Positions 16,823-24,027 are shown, counted from the first letter of the stretch. The stretch is 32,241 bases of DNA from a bacterium (GCA_020057555.1 JAGVFR010000009.1:1-32241), one strand, 5' to 3'. The notes: generated by a model from the sequence alone, not told the origin. Translations and numbers: made by a program.

Positions 16823-17206
16823 CTATCGAAGGAAAGGAGCGAGACTTGGTACGTCTATGAGAATATCCTTGTCGAGGATTGTTACCTCGTTGTCTGGGAC
16901 AAGAGCAGTCATCACGTAGACGGAAGCGTTCTGGGAATTTTTTTTGAATCTTCTTGCCGAATCAAGGTTGCCGCGCGAGTTGAAAAACACGACGACTTTG
17001 TCATGTATCGACATGAGCGCCGCGCGAAGATCGCCGTCGTCCAAGTTGTCGATGATCTTGACGCTTGCTGCGATCGGCTGATGATCTCCATATGGATGCT
17101 TCGCATCTTTTGCCTTGAACTCGATCAGCTTGCACCACTCCTCGGCTTCTTTCAGATCTACTTGACCCCAAGTCCCACGCACAATGAACACATGAATCGG
17201 CCGCAT
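16823..17206 (-). CDS. Hypothetical protein
   Basis: 127 residues, no recognised family. It begins MRPIHVFIVRGTWGQ and has alternating hydrophobic strands (KVVVFFNSRG, ASVYVMTALVPDN) that suggest an alpha/beta soluble fold. This frame is chosen over the longer opposite-strand open frame because of the AAGGAG Shine-Dalgarno 5 nt before the ATG, an upstream TTGACA promoter and a terminator just past the stop. Like the 16337 gene it is a stand-alone unit with strong start signals. Function unknown. Confidence 0.75.
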   Translation of the reverse strand: MRPIHVFIVRGTWGQVDLKEAEEWCKLIEFKAKDAKHPYGDHQPIAASVKIIDNLDDGDLRAALMSIHDKVVVFFNSRGNLDSARRFKKNSQNASVYVMTALVPDNEVTILDKDILIDVPSLAPFLR

Positions 17207-17254
17207 GTTTCTCCTTTGCTTTGTTTCAGACTGTCTGTCAGTCCGATGTTAGAC

Positions 17255-17282
17255 ACCTTACACTTGTTTGCCGAAGTGTCAA
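17255..17282 (-). promoter_or_regulatory. Predicted promoter of the 17206 gene
   Basis: Minus strand: -35 TTGACA (17282-17277), 16-nt spacer, -10 TAAGGT (17260-17255). Confidence 0.45.
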
Positions 17283-17302
17283 TACATACAGAATTCCTTT
17301 TG

Positions 17303-17350
17303 CCTAAAATACAGACGAAAATACGACTGACTTTTGTCATTCGTCTTTTT
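17303..17350 (-). terminator. Terminator after the Nudix gene, possibly bidirectional
   Basis: Outer stem AGACGA / TCGTCT (17313-17318 with 17341-17346) and an inner TGAC/GTCA pair. Minus-strand T-run TATTTT; the plus strand also has TTTTT. The loop sequence is shared with the tRNA-Asp terminator. Confidence 0.6.
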
Positions 17351-17364
17351 GTGTTCAAACAAAT

Positions 17365-17832
17365 TTATTCCCCCAGTTCTTTCAGTGCCTGTTGCGCGTA
17401 ATACTTTGTGCTAAGTTGAAGATTGTATTTCGGATCATCCAATTCTTGAAGTGTGAACCAATGCCAGTTGTCACTCCTGTCGTCGCCGCTCGCCACAACT
17501 TCATCGTTTTCGCTTTTTGCAAAATAAACAAATGAAATGTGTTTGTGAGTTTCGTTTATTTTATGTTGATTGAGAAATCTTGGCGGCATGAGCTCCTTAT
17601 AATCTACTCTTGTTTGATCAACATCAATCGTTTCACCAATAAGCTTAACATCCAAACCAACTTCCTCTTTCACTTCTCTTATTGCGGCTTCGATCGGATC
17701 TTCATCCAACTCAATATGTCCACCAACACTCAACCATTTGTTGTACTTATCGTGTAATCGAAGAAGCACCATGTTGTGATAGACAATAAAAACCTCAACA
17801 GTGAAATCAATTTTTTCATGAATGTGTGGCAT
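17365..17832 (-). CDS. Nudix hydrolase
   Basis: 155 residues. The Nudix box is complete at residues ~38-60: GGHIELDEDPIEAAIREVKEEVGL, matching GX5EX7REUXEEXGU, so metal-dependent pyrophosphohydrolase activity is expected. Substrate cannot be told; the N-terminal VEVFIVYHNMVLLRLHDKYNKW is typical of general (d)NTP or nucleoside-diphosphate-X hydrolases. The ATG lies 3 nt after the stop of the RsuA-type gene on the same strand, so the two are co-transcribed. No Shine-Dalgarno. Confidence 0.92.
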   Translation of the reverse strand: MPHIHEKIDFTVEVFIVYHNMVLLRLHDKYNKWLSVGGHIELDEDPIEAAIREVKEEVGLDVKLIGETIDVDQTRVDYKELMPPRFLNQHKINETHKHISFVYFAKSENDEVVASGDDRSDNWHWFTLQELDDPKYNLQLSTKYYAQQALKELGE

Positions 17833-17835
17833 ACA

Positions 17836-18540
17836 TTACATTCCAACTGCTTTTTTTAACTCTCGAATTTCCGATTCCGTTAATGAGCGCCAATTTCCAA
17901 GAGGATAAGTTGATGGCATTCGAAGTGTGAGAATTCTTGTTCGTGTAAGAGCTTCAACACGATATCCAAGTGTCTCGCACATTCGTCGGATTTGGCGGTT
18001 GCGTCCTTCACGCAAAATTATTGCAAAACGTTCGTCATTCATTTTTCGAACTTTTGCAGGAAGTGTAATACCGTCATCAAGTTCAACTCCTGTCTGCAAT
18101 CGTTTGATATCTTTCATTTCAATCGGTCGATCAACCAAAACAACATATTCTTTTTCGTGTTCGTATTTTGGATGCATGAGACGATTCGCGAGCACTCCAT
18201 CATTTGTCAAAAGTAAAAGCCCTTCGCTTTTCACATCAAGTCTGCCAACAGGGAAGACGCGTTCTTGGATATTTATAAAATCAATCACATTGTCTTTTTT
18301 GTTTTGATCAGTTGTGACAATAATGCCGGCTGGTTTGTTGAGCATGATATAAATTTTTTCCGGCGGTTTTTTTTTGTCACGACCATGCACACGAACGTCA
18401 TCGTTTTCAGAAACTTTGTCCCCGAGCTTCGCGCGTTTATTATTTATAAAAACTTGACCGAGCTCAATAAGTCGGTCTGCTTCGCGTCGCGAGCAATATC
18501 CATTTTCAGAAAGGTATTTGTTGATGCGGGTTGATGGCAT
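17836..18540 (-). CDS. RsuA/RluB-family 16S/23S rRNA pseudouridine synthase
   Basis: 234 residues from the ATG at 18540 (MPSTRINKYLSENGYCSRRE); a longer frame exists but would begin inside the repeat. Residues 1-50 form an S4 RNA-binding domain. The catalytic motif GRLDVKSEGLLLLTNDG contains Asp102, and REGRNRQIRRMCETLGYRV is the RsuA/RluB/RluE/RluF signature. Whether it acts on 16S or 23S rRNA cannot be decided from sequence alone. The start codon directly follows the inverted repeat of the four-helix-bundle cassette, so native upstream signals seem to have been displaced. The Nudix gene follows 3 nt later. Confidence 0.93.
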   Translation of the reverse strand: MPSTRINKYLSENGYCSRREADRLIELGQVFINNKRAKLGDKVSENDDVRVHGRDKKKPPEKIYIMLNKPAGIIVTTDQNKKDNVIDFINIQERVFPVGRLDVKSEGLLLLTNDGVLANRLMHPKYEHEKEYVVLVDRPIEMKDIKRLQTGVELDDGITLPAKVRKMNDERFAIILREGRNRQIRRMCETLGYRVEALTRTRILTLRMPSTYPLGNWRSLTESEIRELKKAVGM

Positions 18541-18578
18541 AGTAGAAAAGTAGCAAAGTAGCAAAGTAGCAGAAGGGG
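18541..18578. repeat. Left inverted repeat of the four-helix-bundle cassette
   Basis: Tandem AAAGTAGC units (AGTAGCAAAGTAGCAAAG), inverted relative to 18952-18989. It abuts the start codon of the RsuA-type gene. Confidence 0.75.
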
Positions 18579-18586
18579 ATATGGAT

Positions 18587-18949
18587 TTATTTATTAATAG
18601 AACGAATGAGAGCGTTGATTAGACGTTGCACATCTTCGCTTAGGTTATATTGGGTTGTATATTCTTTCAAGCTAAAATAGTTAAGATCTTTTGCAATTAG
18701 AAGTTGATCTTGTAATTCATAAAGCGAACCGATGGCAATATCATAAAATCGTGTCTTGTCAGCAAGTCCTCGGCGACCGAAACCCTCAGCCAAATTTGCA
18801 GTGATTGAACTTGCCGAACGGCGCATTTGTACCAAAAGTCCGAATTTTTCTGTGTCAGGAAATTTTTTTGTTAAAAGATAAACAGTCAACACGAGTTCGT
18901 GTCCTTTTTGCCATGCAATTAAATCTGTGAATGTTTTGATTTTATTCAT
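18587..18949 (-). CDS. Four-helix-bundle protein (23S rRNA intervening-sequence protein/S23 family)
   Basis: 120 residues, the usual length. Family marks are FTDLIAWQKGHELVLTVYLLTKKFP near the start, the MRRSASSITANLAEGFGRR block, and a C-terminal run of amphipathic helices. This family is known from intervening sequences in bacterial 23S rRNA and from diversity-generating retroelements (Avd); free-standing copies have no proven function. It is bounded on both sides by inverted repeats of AAAGTAGC units, so the ~450-bp unit looks like a mobile cassette. No reverse transcriptase or rRNA gene is nearby. No terminator separates it from the downstream RsuA-type gene. Confidence 0.88.
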   Translation of the reverse strand: MNKIKTFTDLIAWQKGHELVLTVYLLTKKFPDTEKFGLLVQMRRSASSITANLAEGFGRRGLADKTRFYDIAIGSLYELQDQLLIAKDLNYFSLKEYTTQYNLSEDVQRLINALIRSINK

Positions 18950-18951
18950 AA

Positions 18952-18989
18952 CCCTTTGCTACTTTGCTACTCTACTACTTTGCTACTTC
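18952..18989. repeat. Right inverted repeat of the four-helix-bundle cassette
   Basis: CTTTGCTACTTTGCTACTC followed by TACTACTTTGCTACTTC, the inverted counterpart of 18541-18578. It lies 2 nt upstream of the four-helix-bundle start codon. A degenerate stretch (AAAAGTAGTAAAG) also occurs at 31747-31759. Confidence 0.75.
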
Positions 18990-19042
18990 TTTAACAAAAA
19001 AAACGGTTGCTGGAAAGATATTCCATACGACCGTCGAGAGAA

Positions 19043-19774
19043 CTATTGCCTGGGAAAGAAGAGATTTCCGACAGCACTACAGCCAACTTTGCAAGTTGGG
19101 TTGATGACCTGTCCGCTACTCGCGCCAGAAACTGGCTGGCCGTTCTGTGAGTTGCCGTTTTTCGCGATGAGCCAGACCGCCCAGTACGGCATGGACAGGA
19201 TCCCCATGCCGATCACGAGCGCGGCCAGTACGACCACGAATGCCGCGACCCAACTCACTCCGAAGCTCATGAAACACCGAGTAGAAGGGGCGGCGGGTGC
19301 CGGAGCGGCAACAGGAGCCGGAACCACAGGAGGAACAACTGGCGGAGCAGGTTGTGTCGGCGTTGGTGCTGGCGCTGGCGCTGGTGCTGGAACCACAGGA
19401 GCCGGAACCACAGGAGGAACAACTGGCGGAGCAGGCGGTGTCGTTGCTGGAGCCGGAGCTGGCAGAACCACATCGAACTCAATTTGCGTGCTCGGGATCT
19501 GGCTGAGTGGATCGGACTCGTTCACAGCAACGAAAGTGAAGTGTCCGATCGCCTGAAATCCGTTCACGCTCTCAAATGTGAGGTCGGCAGGGTCGCCTGA
19601 TCTCGTTGTGATCTCATCCGTATGAATGTCGATTACGACATGTGCGGAAGCGTCAGTGACCACGAGTGTGTATCTGTCTCCATGTTTGGCTTCGGTAGCA
19701 TCGACGTGCAGGAAGACGTTGAACCCCTGGCCAACCTCAAGTGGGTTTGGATAAAGAGTCAATGAACTTGCCAT
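19043..19774 (-). CDS. Pro/Ala-linker membrane protein of unknown function
   Basis: 243 residues from the ATG at 19774, chosen because GGAGGA lies 7 nt upstream; the longer frame lacks such a site. Residues 1-100 form a beta-rich domain (SSLTLYPNPLEVGQGFNVFLHVD...). A long Pro/Ala/Val linker follows, containing a duplicated PAPPVVPPVVPAPV unit encoded by a 41-bp perfect direct repeat. One or two hydrophobic segments (WVAAFVVVLAALVIGMGIL, PYWAVWLIA) come next, with a short tail containing two Cys. No signal peptide is seen, so the beta domain may be cytoplasmic with a C-terminal anchor. GC-richer codon use than its neighbours. Function unknown. Confidence 0.75.
   Translation of the reverse strand: MASSLTLYPNPLEVGQGFNVFLHVDATEAKHGDRYTLVVTDASAHVVIDIHTDEITTRSGDPADLTFESVNGFQAIGHFTFVAVNESDPLSQIPSTQIEFDVVLPAPAPATTPPAPPVVPPVVPAPVVPAPAPAPAPTPTQPAPPVVPPVVPAPVAAPAPAAPSTRCFMSFGVSWVAAFVVVLAALVIGMGILSMPYWAVWLIAKNGNSQNGQPVSGASSGQVINPTCKVGCSAVGNLFFPRQ
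19311..19435. repeat. 41-bp perfect direct repeat in the Pro/Ala linker
   Basis: Copies at 19311-19351 and 19395-19435 are identical and 84 bp apart, encoding the repeated Pro/Val/Ala linker. The copy number could change by recombination or slippage. Confidence 0.9.
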
Positions 19775-19819
19775 CGGATTTCCTCCAATCTTTGTCCGGA
19801 ACCCATTCCGGAACAAACA

Positions 19820-19848
19820 AAAATAGCACGTTTGTGCTATTTTGTCAA
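19820..19848 (-). promoter_or_regulatory. Promoter of the 19774 gene overlapping the rplT terminator
   Basis: Minus strand: -35 TTGACA (19848-19843) falls in the last codons of rplT, with a 17-nt spacer and -10 TATTTT (19825-19820). The spacer and -10 are also the hairpin AAAATAGCAC-AAAC-GTGCTATTTT, which is followed by TTGTTTG and would terminate rplT. The same bases appear to serve as stop codon, terminator and promoter. Confidence 0.6.
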
Positions 19849-20190
19849 TTGTACTGTTTCAACCACTTTTTTGAATATTTCTGGATGATCTTTTGCAAGC
19901 GTTGAAAGAATCTTTCGATCAAGAGTGATTCCAGCCTTTTTCAAACCATCAATAAATCGGCTATATGTGGTTTCTAGTGGGCGAAGCGCAGCATTCAGAC
20001 GAATCTGCCAAAGTCTTCGAAACGCTCGCTTTTTGTTTCGACGATCGCGGTAAGCGTAAACTCCGGCTTTGAGCATTGCAGGTCGAGCGGCTCGGATGCT
20101 TGACTTGCGTCGCCACATCATTCCTTTTGTTTTTGAGAGTAGACTTTTACGTCGTTTGACGTGTTGTACCCCTCGTTTAACTCTTGGCAT
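19837..20190 (-). CDS. rplT: Ribosomal protein bL20
   Basis: 117 residues, full length. It starts MPRVKRGVQHVKRRKSLL and has the family blocks RRKSSIRAARPAMLKAGVYAYRDRRNKKR and FRRLWQIRLNAALRP. bL20 binds 23S rRNA and is needed early in 50S assembly. Its start lies inside the end of rpmI (14-bp overlap), so translation is probably coupled. The stop codon is within the terminator hairpin. Confidence 0.97.
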   Translation of the reverse strand: MPRVKRGVQHVKRRKSLLSKTKGMMWRRKSSIRAARPAMLKAGVYAYRDRRNKKRAFRRLWQIRLNAALRPLETTYSRFIDGLKKAGITLDRKILSTLAKDHPEIFKKVVETVQLTK

Positions 20191-20386
20191 AAAAGTTCGA
20201 TATTAAAGTTTTTACCGCTTTTGCGTGCGACACAAACGTTTTGTCGCGACGTTTTTTGCGCGTGATTTTTCCCGGATCTCGACTATTAAAATGATCCTGT
20301 CCGCAATAACGCTTGAGAACCTTTCCAGTTTTTGTGACTTTGAACCGTTTTGAAATGGATTTGTGTGTTTTGATTTTCGTACCCAT
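20177..20386 (-). CDS. rpmI: Ribosomal protein bL35
   Basis: 69 residues. MGTKIKTHKSISKRFKVTKTGKVLKR and HFNSRDPGKITRKKRRDK are the expected basic motifs. The C-terminus (LISNFYAKS) is a few residues longer than usual and runs into the rplT start, giving a 14-bp overlap. It has its own promoter at 20407-20435, so rpmI-rplT can be transcribed independently of infC. No Shine-Dalgarno. Confidence 0.95.
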   Translation of the reverse strand: MGTKIKTHKSISKRFKVTKTGKVLKRYCGQDHFNSRDPGKITRKKRRDKTFVSHAKAVKTLISNFYAKS

Positions 20387-20406
20387 ATAATATTGATGAC
20401 GCGCGA

Positions 20407-20435
20407 AGTATAAAGAAATGCTCCAAAGCTGTCAA
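20407..20435 (-). promoter_or_regulatory. Predicted rpmI-rplT promoter
   Basis: Minus strand: -35 TTGACA (20435-20430), 17-nt spacer, -10 TATACT (20412-20407). The ATG at 20386 is 20 nt past the -10, so the leader is about 14 nt. Confidence 0.75.
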
Positions 20436-20443
20436 GATATGGT

Positions 20444-20995
20444 CTATGATTTAGCCACGATCATTGAAAACTTTCCGCCCAAGTATTTTATCTCTTCTTC
20501 AACGCGAAGTCTGTAATTAGCTCGCAAGCCACTTTCGAACCGTTTCATGATTTCTTCAGCAACGTCTCTATGCGCTTTTTCGCGTCCTCGCATTGGAAGT
20601 TCGACTTTTACTTTATCGCCACGATCCAAAAATTTACCAGCTTGTTTTTGACGCACTTCAAAATCATGATCTCCAATACGCACAGAAAGACGAATCACTT
20701 TCATTTCAACTTCTTTTGATTGAGCTTTCTGTTTTTTTGCTTCTTTTTCTTTTTGATATTTGAATTGTCCGTTGTCCAGAATTTTACAAACAGGCGGAAC
20801 AGCAAGAGGTGACACCTCAACTAAATCAAGCTCTTTTTCTAGAGCAAGCGCAATGGCTTTTGCTGTTGGCATAACACCAAGAGCTTGACCGTTTTCATCA
20901 ATGACACGGACTTCTTCGGAACGAATACGATCGTTTGCTTTGTATTTTTGAATGTTGAGTGCTGATTTTCGCTGACGATGACGATGGATACGCAT
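20444..20995 (-). CDS. infC: Translation initiation factor IF-3
   Basis: 183 residues. The N-terminal domain has YKANDRIRSEEVRVIDENGQALGVM and LDLVEVSPLAVPPVCKILDNGQFKYQKEKE. The C-terminal domain has EVEMKVIRLSVRIGDHDFEVRQKQAGKFLDRGDKVKVELPMRGRE. It prevents 50S joining and checks start-codon pairing. The start is ATG, not the rare AUU used for autoregulation in enterobacteria, and no long leader is present, so that type of autocontrol is not evident. It is divergent from smpB with only 69 bp between. Confidence 0.96.
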   Translation of the reverse strand: MRIHRHRQRKSALNIQKYKANDRIRSEEVRVIDENGQALGVMPTAKAIALALEKELDLVEVSPLAVPPVCKILDNGQFKYQKEKEAKKQKAQSKEVEMKVIRLSVRIGDHDFEVRQKQAGKFLDRGDKVKVELPMRGREKAHRDVAEEIMKRFESGLRANYRLRVEEEIKYLGGKFSMIVAKS

Positions 20996-21009
20996 AATTT
21001 GATAGAGGG

Positions 21010-21038
21010 AGTATAGGCAAAACAGTGAAAAAATACAA
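21010..21038 (-). promoter_or_regulatory. Predicted infC promoter
   Basis: Minus strand: -35 TTGTAT (21038-21033), 17-nt spacer, -10 TATACT (21015-21010). The ATG is 14 nt past the -10. The divergent smpB -10 candidate (TAAAGT, 21048-21053) is 11 nt from its ATG. Confidence 0.65.
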
Positions 21039-21064
21039 GTATTCGTGTAAAGTGAAATTTAAGT

Positions 21065-21508
21065 ATGTCATTAGCAATAAACAAGCACGCCAGATTTGAT
21101 TACGAACTCCTCGACAAATTCGAGGGAGGTTTGGTTTTGACTGGCCCTGAAGTGAAGTCAGTCAAGGCCGGCTCCGTACAACTTAAAGGAGCATTTCTTG
21201 ATATTCGAGGCACAACTCTCTGGCTAAAGAATGCTCACATTTCTAAATATCCTCCGGCCGCGGGTGTTCAACAGGAATACGATCCAACCCATGACCGAAA
21301 GGTTCTCATTCACAAACGTGAGCTTAATCGGCTGATCGGAAAGAGAAAAGCCGAAGGTTTGACGATCATTCCCGTTTCACTTTATCTAAAAGGTAACTTG
21401 GTGAAGTTGGAATTCGCGGTTGCTCGTGGAAAAAAGAAATATGAGAAGCGCGAAACCATCAAAAAACGAGATGTTGATCGTCAGTTGCGCGAAAAGATGA
21501 AAGAGTGA
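21065..21508 (+). CDS. smpB: SsrA-binding protein SmpB
   Basis: 147 residues, full length. Motifs are NKHARFDYELLDKFEGGLVLTGPEVKSVKAG, GTTLWLKNAHISKY, YDPTHDRKVLIHKRELNRLIG and the basic C-terminal tail (KKYEKRETIKKRDVDRQLREKMKE) that reads the empty mRNA channel. SmpB delivers tmRNA to stalled ribosomes; the tmRNA gene is at 24239-24629. No Shine-Dalgarno; a weak -10 lies 11 nt before the ATG. The aminopeptidase gene follows 24 nt later on the same strand. Confidence 0.97.
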   Translation: MSLAINKHARFDYELLDKFEGGLVLTGPEVKSVKAGSVQLKGAFLDIRGTTLWLKNAHISKYPPAAGVQQEYDPTHDRKVLIHKRELNRLIGKRKAEGLTIIPVSLYLKGNLVKLEFAVARGKKKYEKRETIKKRDVDRQLREKMKE

Positions 21509-21532
21509 TAGGGTTTTGTCAGGAGGTGCCAA

Positions 21533-23326
21533 ATGGCAAACGAAACTGTCAGAGATCCTCATTCGCATTACGTTCCAGGCCAACCAAAGATGAAGCATGT
21601 GGGCTGGCATGTTGAAGTGAGCTTTGCAAAACGTGTTCTTGAATGCACAGTACTCATCACGTTCAACAAGCCAGGATTGACAACTCTTGACTTGCGCGGC
21701 ATTGACATCAAAGAGGTGAAAGACAGTCGCTTCCTTGACCTAGCTTTCTCACGAATAGCAGATCATCCTGTCATTGGCGACGGGATTCAGTTCGTTGTTC
21801 CAGAGAACAGGATGGTCTTCATCGCATACAAGACAAGTCCCGAAGCTTCGGGCTTGCAGTGGCTCACAAAAGAACAGACGAGTGGCAAACGTCATCCGTT
21901 CATGTTCACGCAAGGCCAGTGCTTGCACACGAGAAGTTTCCTGCCGTGTCAGGGTACGCCAGAAGTTCGCTTCACCATTGACGCGACGGTTGTGGTTCCA
22001 AAAGAACTGCGCGCGCTCATGGGCGCAAATCACTTCTATCGAAGCGAATGGAGAGAGTTCGAAGGGTGTGTTGTCGAGCGATGGAAGATGCAACAGCCGA
22101 TTCCGGCATACCTCGTTTCACTCGCTGTCGGCGAGCTGGAAGAAAGAGACATCACGGATCGTTGTCGCGTGTACGCCGAAAAAGAAATGGTCGAAGCCGC
22201 GGAAACCGAGTTCAAGGACATCGGCAAGATCATGGAAGCGGCAGAGCGTTTGGCCGGTCCGTACGAGTGGGGCCGGTTTGACATGCTCGTTCTACCGCCT
22301 TCGTTCCCATACGGCGGGATGGAGAATCCGCGACTCGCGTTTCTTTCACCAACAATCGTGACTGGCACCGGTTCAATGGCCTTCGTCATCGCGCACGAAC
22401 TCGCGCACGCGTGGACTGGGAACCTGATCACAAACGTCAGTTGGGGGGACTTCTGGCTGAACGAAGGCTGGACAACATACTTCGAACATCGCATTCTCGA
22501 AGAGCTCTATGGAAGAGAAGAAGCGCTCTTGCACATGGCAATTCAAGAGCGTGATCTCAAGCGTGACATGGATCGCTTCTTCGCAACAGGGAAGCAAGCA
22601 TGGACGAAGTTGAACGTCATTCTTACACAGGACGATGATCCTGACGACGTTTTCTCGATCATTCCGTACATCAAAGGCGCTATGTTCGTTCAGATACTTG
22701 AGGAAGCAGTCGGGCGCGCACGTTTCGACAAGTTCATTCAACGCTATATCGCGCAGTTCAAATTCACTTCGATAAGCACGCAGAAATTTCTCGAGTTCGT
22801 TGATGGTGAATTGCCTGGCGTGCTCGAAACTGTTCATCATCTCGAATGGGTTGACGGGGAAGGTGTACCTACCAATGCTCCGCGCGTGAAGTCGCAAAAG
22901 GCCGCGGTTGCGTTGGCTGATGCTCAACTCAACATGGTGCCGATCGATTCTCACGCATGGAGTTCAAACCAGTGGGTCTTGTACCTTCAGTCGCTTTCGC
23001 GTGAACTTCCGACAAGTCACGCGGATTCGCTTTTGCAATTCAATCTGCACAATGCCGCGAACATTGAGGTTCGCTGGTCGTACCTTCTGTTCTGTCTTGA
23101 GACCAAGTTCATGAACGATGACATTGGCAAGGCGGTTGAAAAACTGCTCACACAAGTCGGTCGGATGAAATTCATTCTTCCGATCTACCGTGCGCTGACG
23201 TGCAACCGAGTCGCGCTCACGCTGGCACAACAGATATTCAAAAACGCTCGTTCTGGATATCACCCGATTGCGATCGCGCAAGTCGAGAAGATCTTCAAGG
23301 AGGCAGAATCAAAGTCGACTACCTGA
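21533..23326 (+). CDS. M1-family metalloaminopeptidase, leukotriene A4 hydrolase/aminopeptidase B-like
   Basis: 597 residues. The zinc site is complete: HELAH at 288-292 and Glu311 in WLNEGW (HEXXH-X18-E). The exopeptidase motif GGMEN is at 261-265 and a catalytic Tyr candidate is at 379 (PYIKGAMF). The run YGGMENPRLAFLSPT...HELAHAWTGNLITNVSWGDFWLNEGW closely matches the LTA4H subfamily, and the length and helical C-terminal third fit its ARM-repeat domain. It releases N-terminal residues from peptides, probably in the cytoplasm since no signal peptide is seen. AGGAGG lies 8 nt before the ATG. Codon use is GC-richer than in smpB, consistent with transfer or high expression. Confidence 0.94.
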   Translation: MANETVRDPHSHYVPGQPKMKHVGWHVEVSFAKRVLECTVLITFNKPGLTTLDLRGIDIKEVKDSRFLDLAFSRIADHPVIGDGIQFVVPENRMVFIAYKTSPEASGLQWLTKEQTSGKRHPFMFTQGQCLHTRSFLPCQGTPEVRFTIDATVVVPKELRALMGANHFYRSEWREFEGCVVERWKMQQPIPAYLVSLAVGELEERDITDRCRVYAEKEMVEAAETEFKDIGKIMEAAERLAGPYEWGRFDMLVLPPSFPYGGMENPRLAFLSPTIVTGTGSMAFVIAHELAHAWTGNLITNVSWGDFWLNEGWTTYFEHRILEELYGREEALLHMAIQERDLKRDMDRFFATGKQAWTKLNVILTQDDDPDDVFSIIPYIKGAMFVQILEEAVGRARFDKFIQRYIAQFKFTSISTQKFLEFVDGELPGVLETVHHLEWVDGEGVPTNAPRVKSQKAAVALADAQLNMVPIDSHAWSSNQWVLYLQSLSRELPTSHADSLLQFNLHNAANIEVRWSYLLFCLETKFMNDDIGKAVEKLLTQVGRMKFILPIYRALTCNRVALTLAQQIFKNARSGYHPIAIAQVEKIFKEAESKSTT

Positions 23327-23355
23327 CGTTTCTTCAAACGAAGAACGTCTTTTTT
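23325..23355 (+). terminator. Terminator of the aminopeptidase gene
   Basis: GACGTTTCTTC-AAAC-GAAGAACGTC followed by TTTTTT, starting within the stop codon. Nearly the same hairpin ends the 23509 gene (24028-24059). Confidence 0.9.
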
Positions 23356-23367
23356 GTTTTCAAACAT

Positions 23368-23396
23368 TTGACATAAAGCTGTTTTTATGCTAATCT
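23368..23396 (+). promoter_or_regulatory. Predicted promoter of the 23509 gene
   Basis: -35 TTGACA (23368-23373), 17-nt spacer, -10 TAATCT (23391-23396); the same boxes as the promoter at 25456-25484. The leader of ~105 nt contains a perfect hairpin CTTAGTC-GTAT-GACTAAG (23408-23425). Confidence 0.75.
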
Positions 23397-23463
23397 AGTC
23401 GTCGATTCTTAGTCGTATGACTAAGTCGTTTCTTTCACCGAAAGGTGGGGAATAAGGAGGTAA

Positions 23464-23496
23464 GTGCGTTCCTCCACTAACGCACAAGCTCATTGA
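23464..23496 (+). CDS. Candidate 10-residue leader peptide
   Basis: AAGGAGG (23456-23462 region) precedes a GTG-started frame encoding VRSSTNAQAH and a TGA that ends 12 nt before the 23509 start codon. The spacing from Shine-Dalgarno to GTG is short. GTGCGT pairs with ACGCAC inside it. It may be a regulatory uORF or chance. Confidence 0.25.
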   Translation: MRSSTNAQAH

Positions 23497-23508
23497 AAGG
23501 AGTGTCGT

Positions 23509-24015
23509 ATGGCACGATGGAATGGAGAGCTCGCAATCGACAACGGACCTTCAAAGCTAGATCTGATGCTCTCTCTGTTCGACACGGACATGGGACCGCG
23601 GGTGCTGAAATTCTACAAAGCGCGAGACGAAGGTAGACAACACGGGCTTTGGATATTTGATGTACAGATTGTTTCCGCAAGGAGACGAAATCCTGCGGCG
23701 AACATCTGGGAAATCGAGGGAATCACCGATGCCAACGACGGCGAAGATAGGGTTTCGATTTACTACACAAGCGACACGCGCAAAGGTAGGATGAGATTCG
23801 AGGAAGAACTTCGAACTCACGGCATCCTTGAGACGTCAGACGACTCCAAGCGGTCGCGGGCACTCATGATCGTTATCGAGAAGATAATCGCCACGTATCA
23901 GAACAGCCATCGAGGCAATCTGGACGAGGAAGTCTTCAAGCTCTACGAAAAAGCCAAGCGGATCAAATTCGCCAAAGATCATGATTCACTCACCGAAGCC
24001 ATCAAGAACATCTGA
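23509..24015 (+). CDS. Hypothetical protein
   Basis: 168 residues, no family recognised. The N-terminal ~90 residues are probably beta-rich (WNGELAIDNGPSKLDLMLSLFD...VSIYYTSDTRKGRMRFEEEL). The C-terminal ~65 are helical and charged (RALMIVIEKIIATYQN ... LYEKAKRIKFAKD). No membrane segment or signal peptide. It is supported by an AAGGAG 6 nt before the ATG, a strong promoter and its own terminator. GC-richer codon use matches the aminopeptidase and the 25522/26585 genes. Function unknown. Confidence 0.75.
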   Translation: MARWNGELAIDNGPSKLDLMLSLFDTDMGPRVLKFYKARDEGRQHGLWIFDVQIVSARRRNPAANIWEIEGITDANDGEDRVSIYYTSDTRKGRMRFEEELRTHGILETSDDSKRSRALMIVIEKIIATYQNSHRGNLDEEVFKLYEKAKRIKFAKDHDSLTEAIKNI

Positions 24016-24027
24016 AGCCGATAACCT

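Noticed and set aside
16805-17401. 198-residue plus-strand open frame
   Set aside because: It lies opposite the 17206 gene, which has a Shine-Dalgarno, promoter and terminator, and it has no start signal of its own.
18541-18989. CRISPR array suggested by the AAAGTAGC repeats
   Set aside because: The units are 8 bp, uneven and tandem without spacers, and they flank a protein gene as inverted copies.
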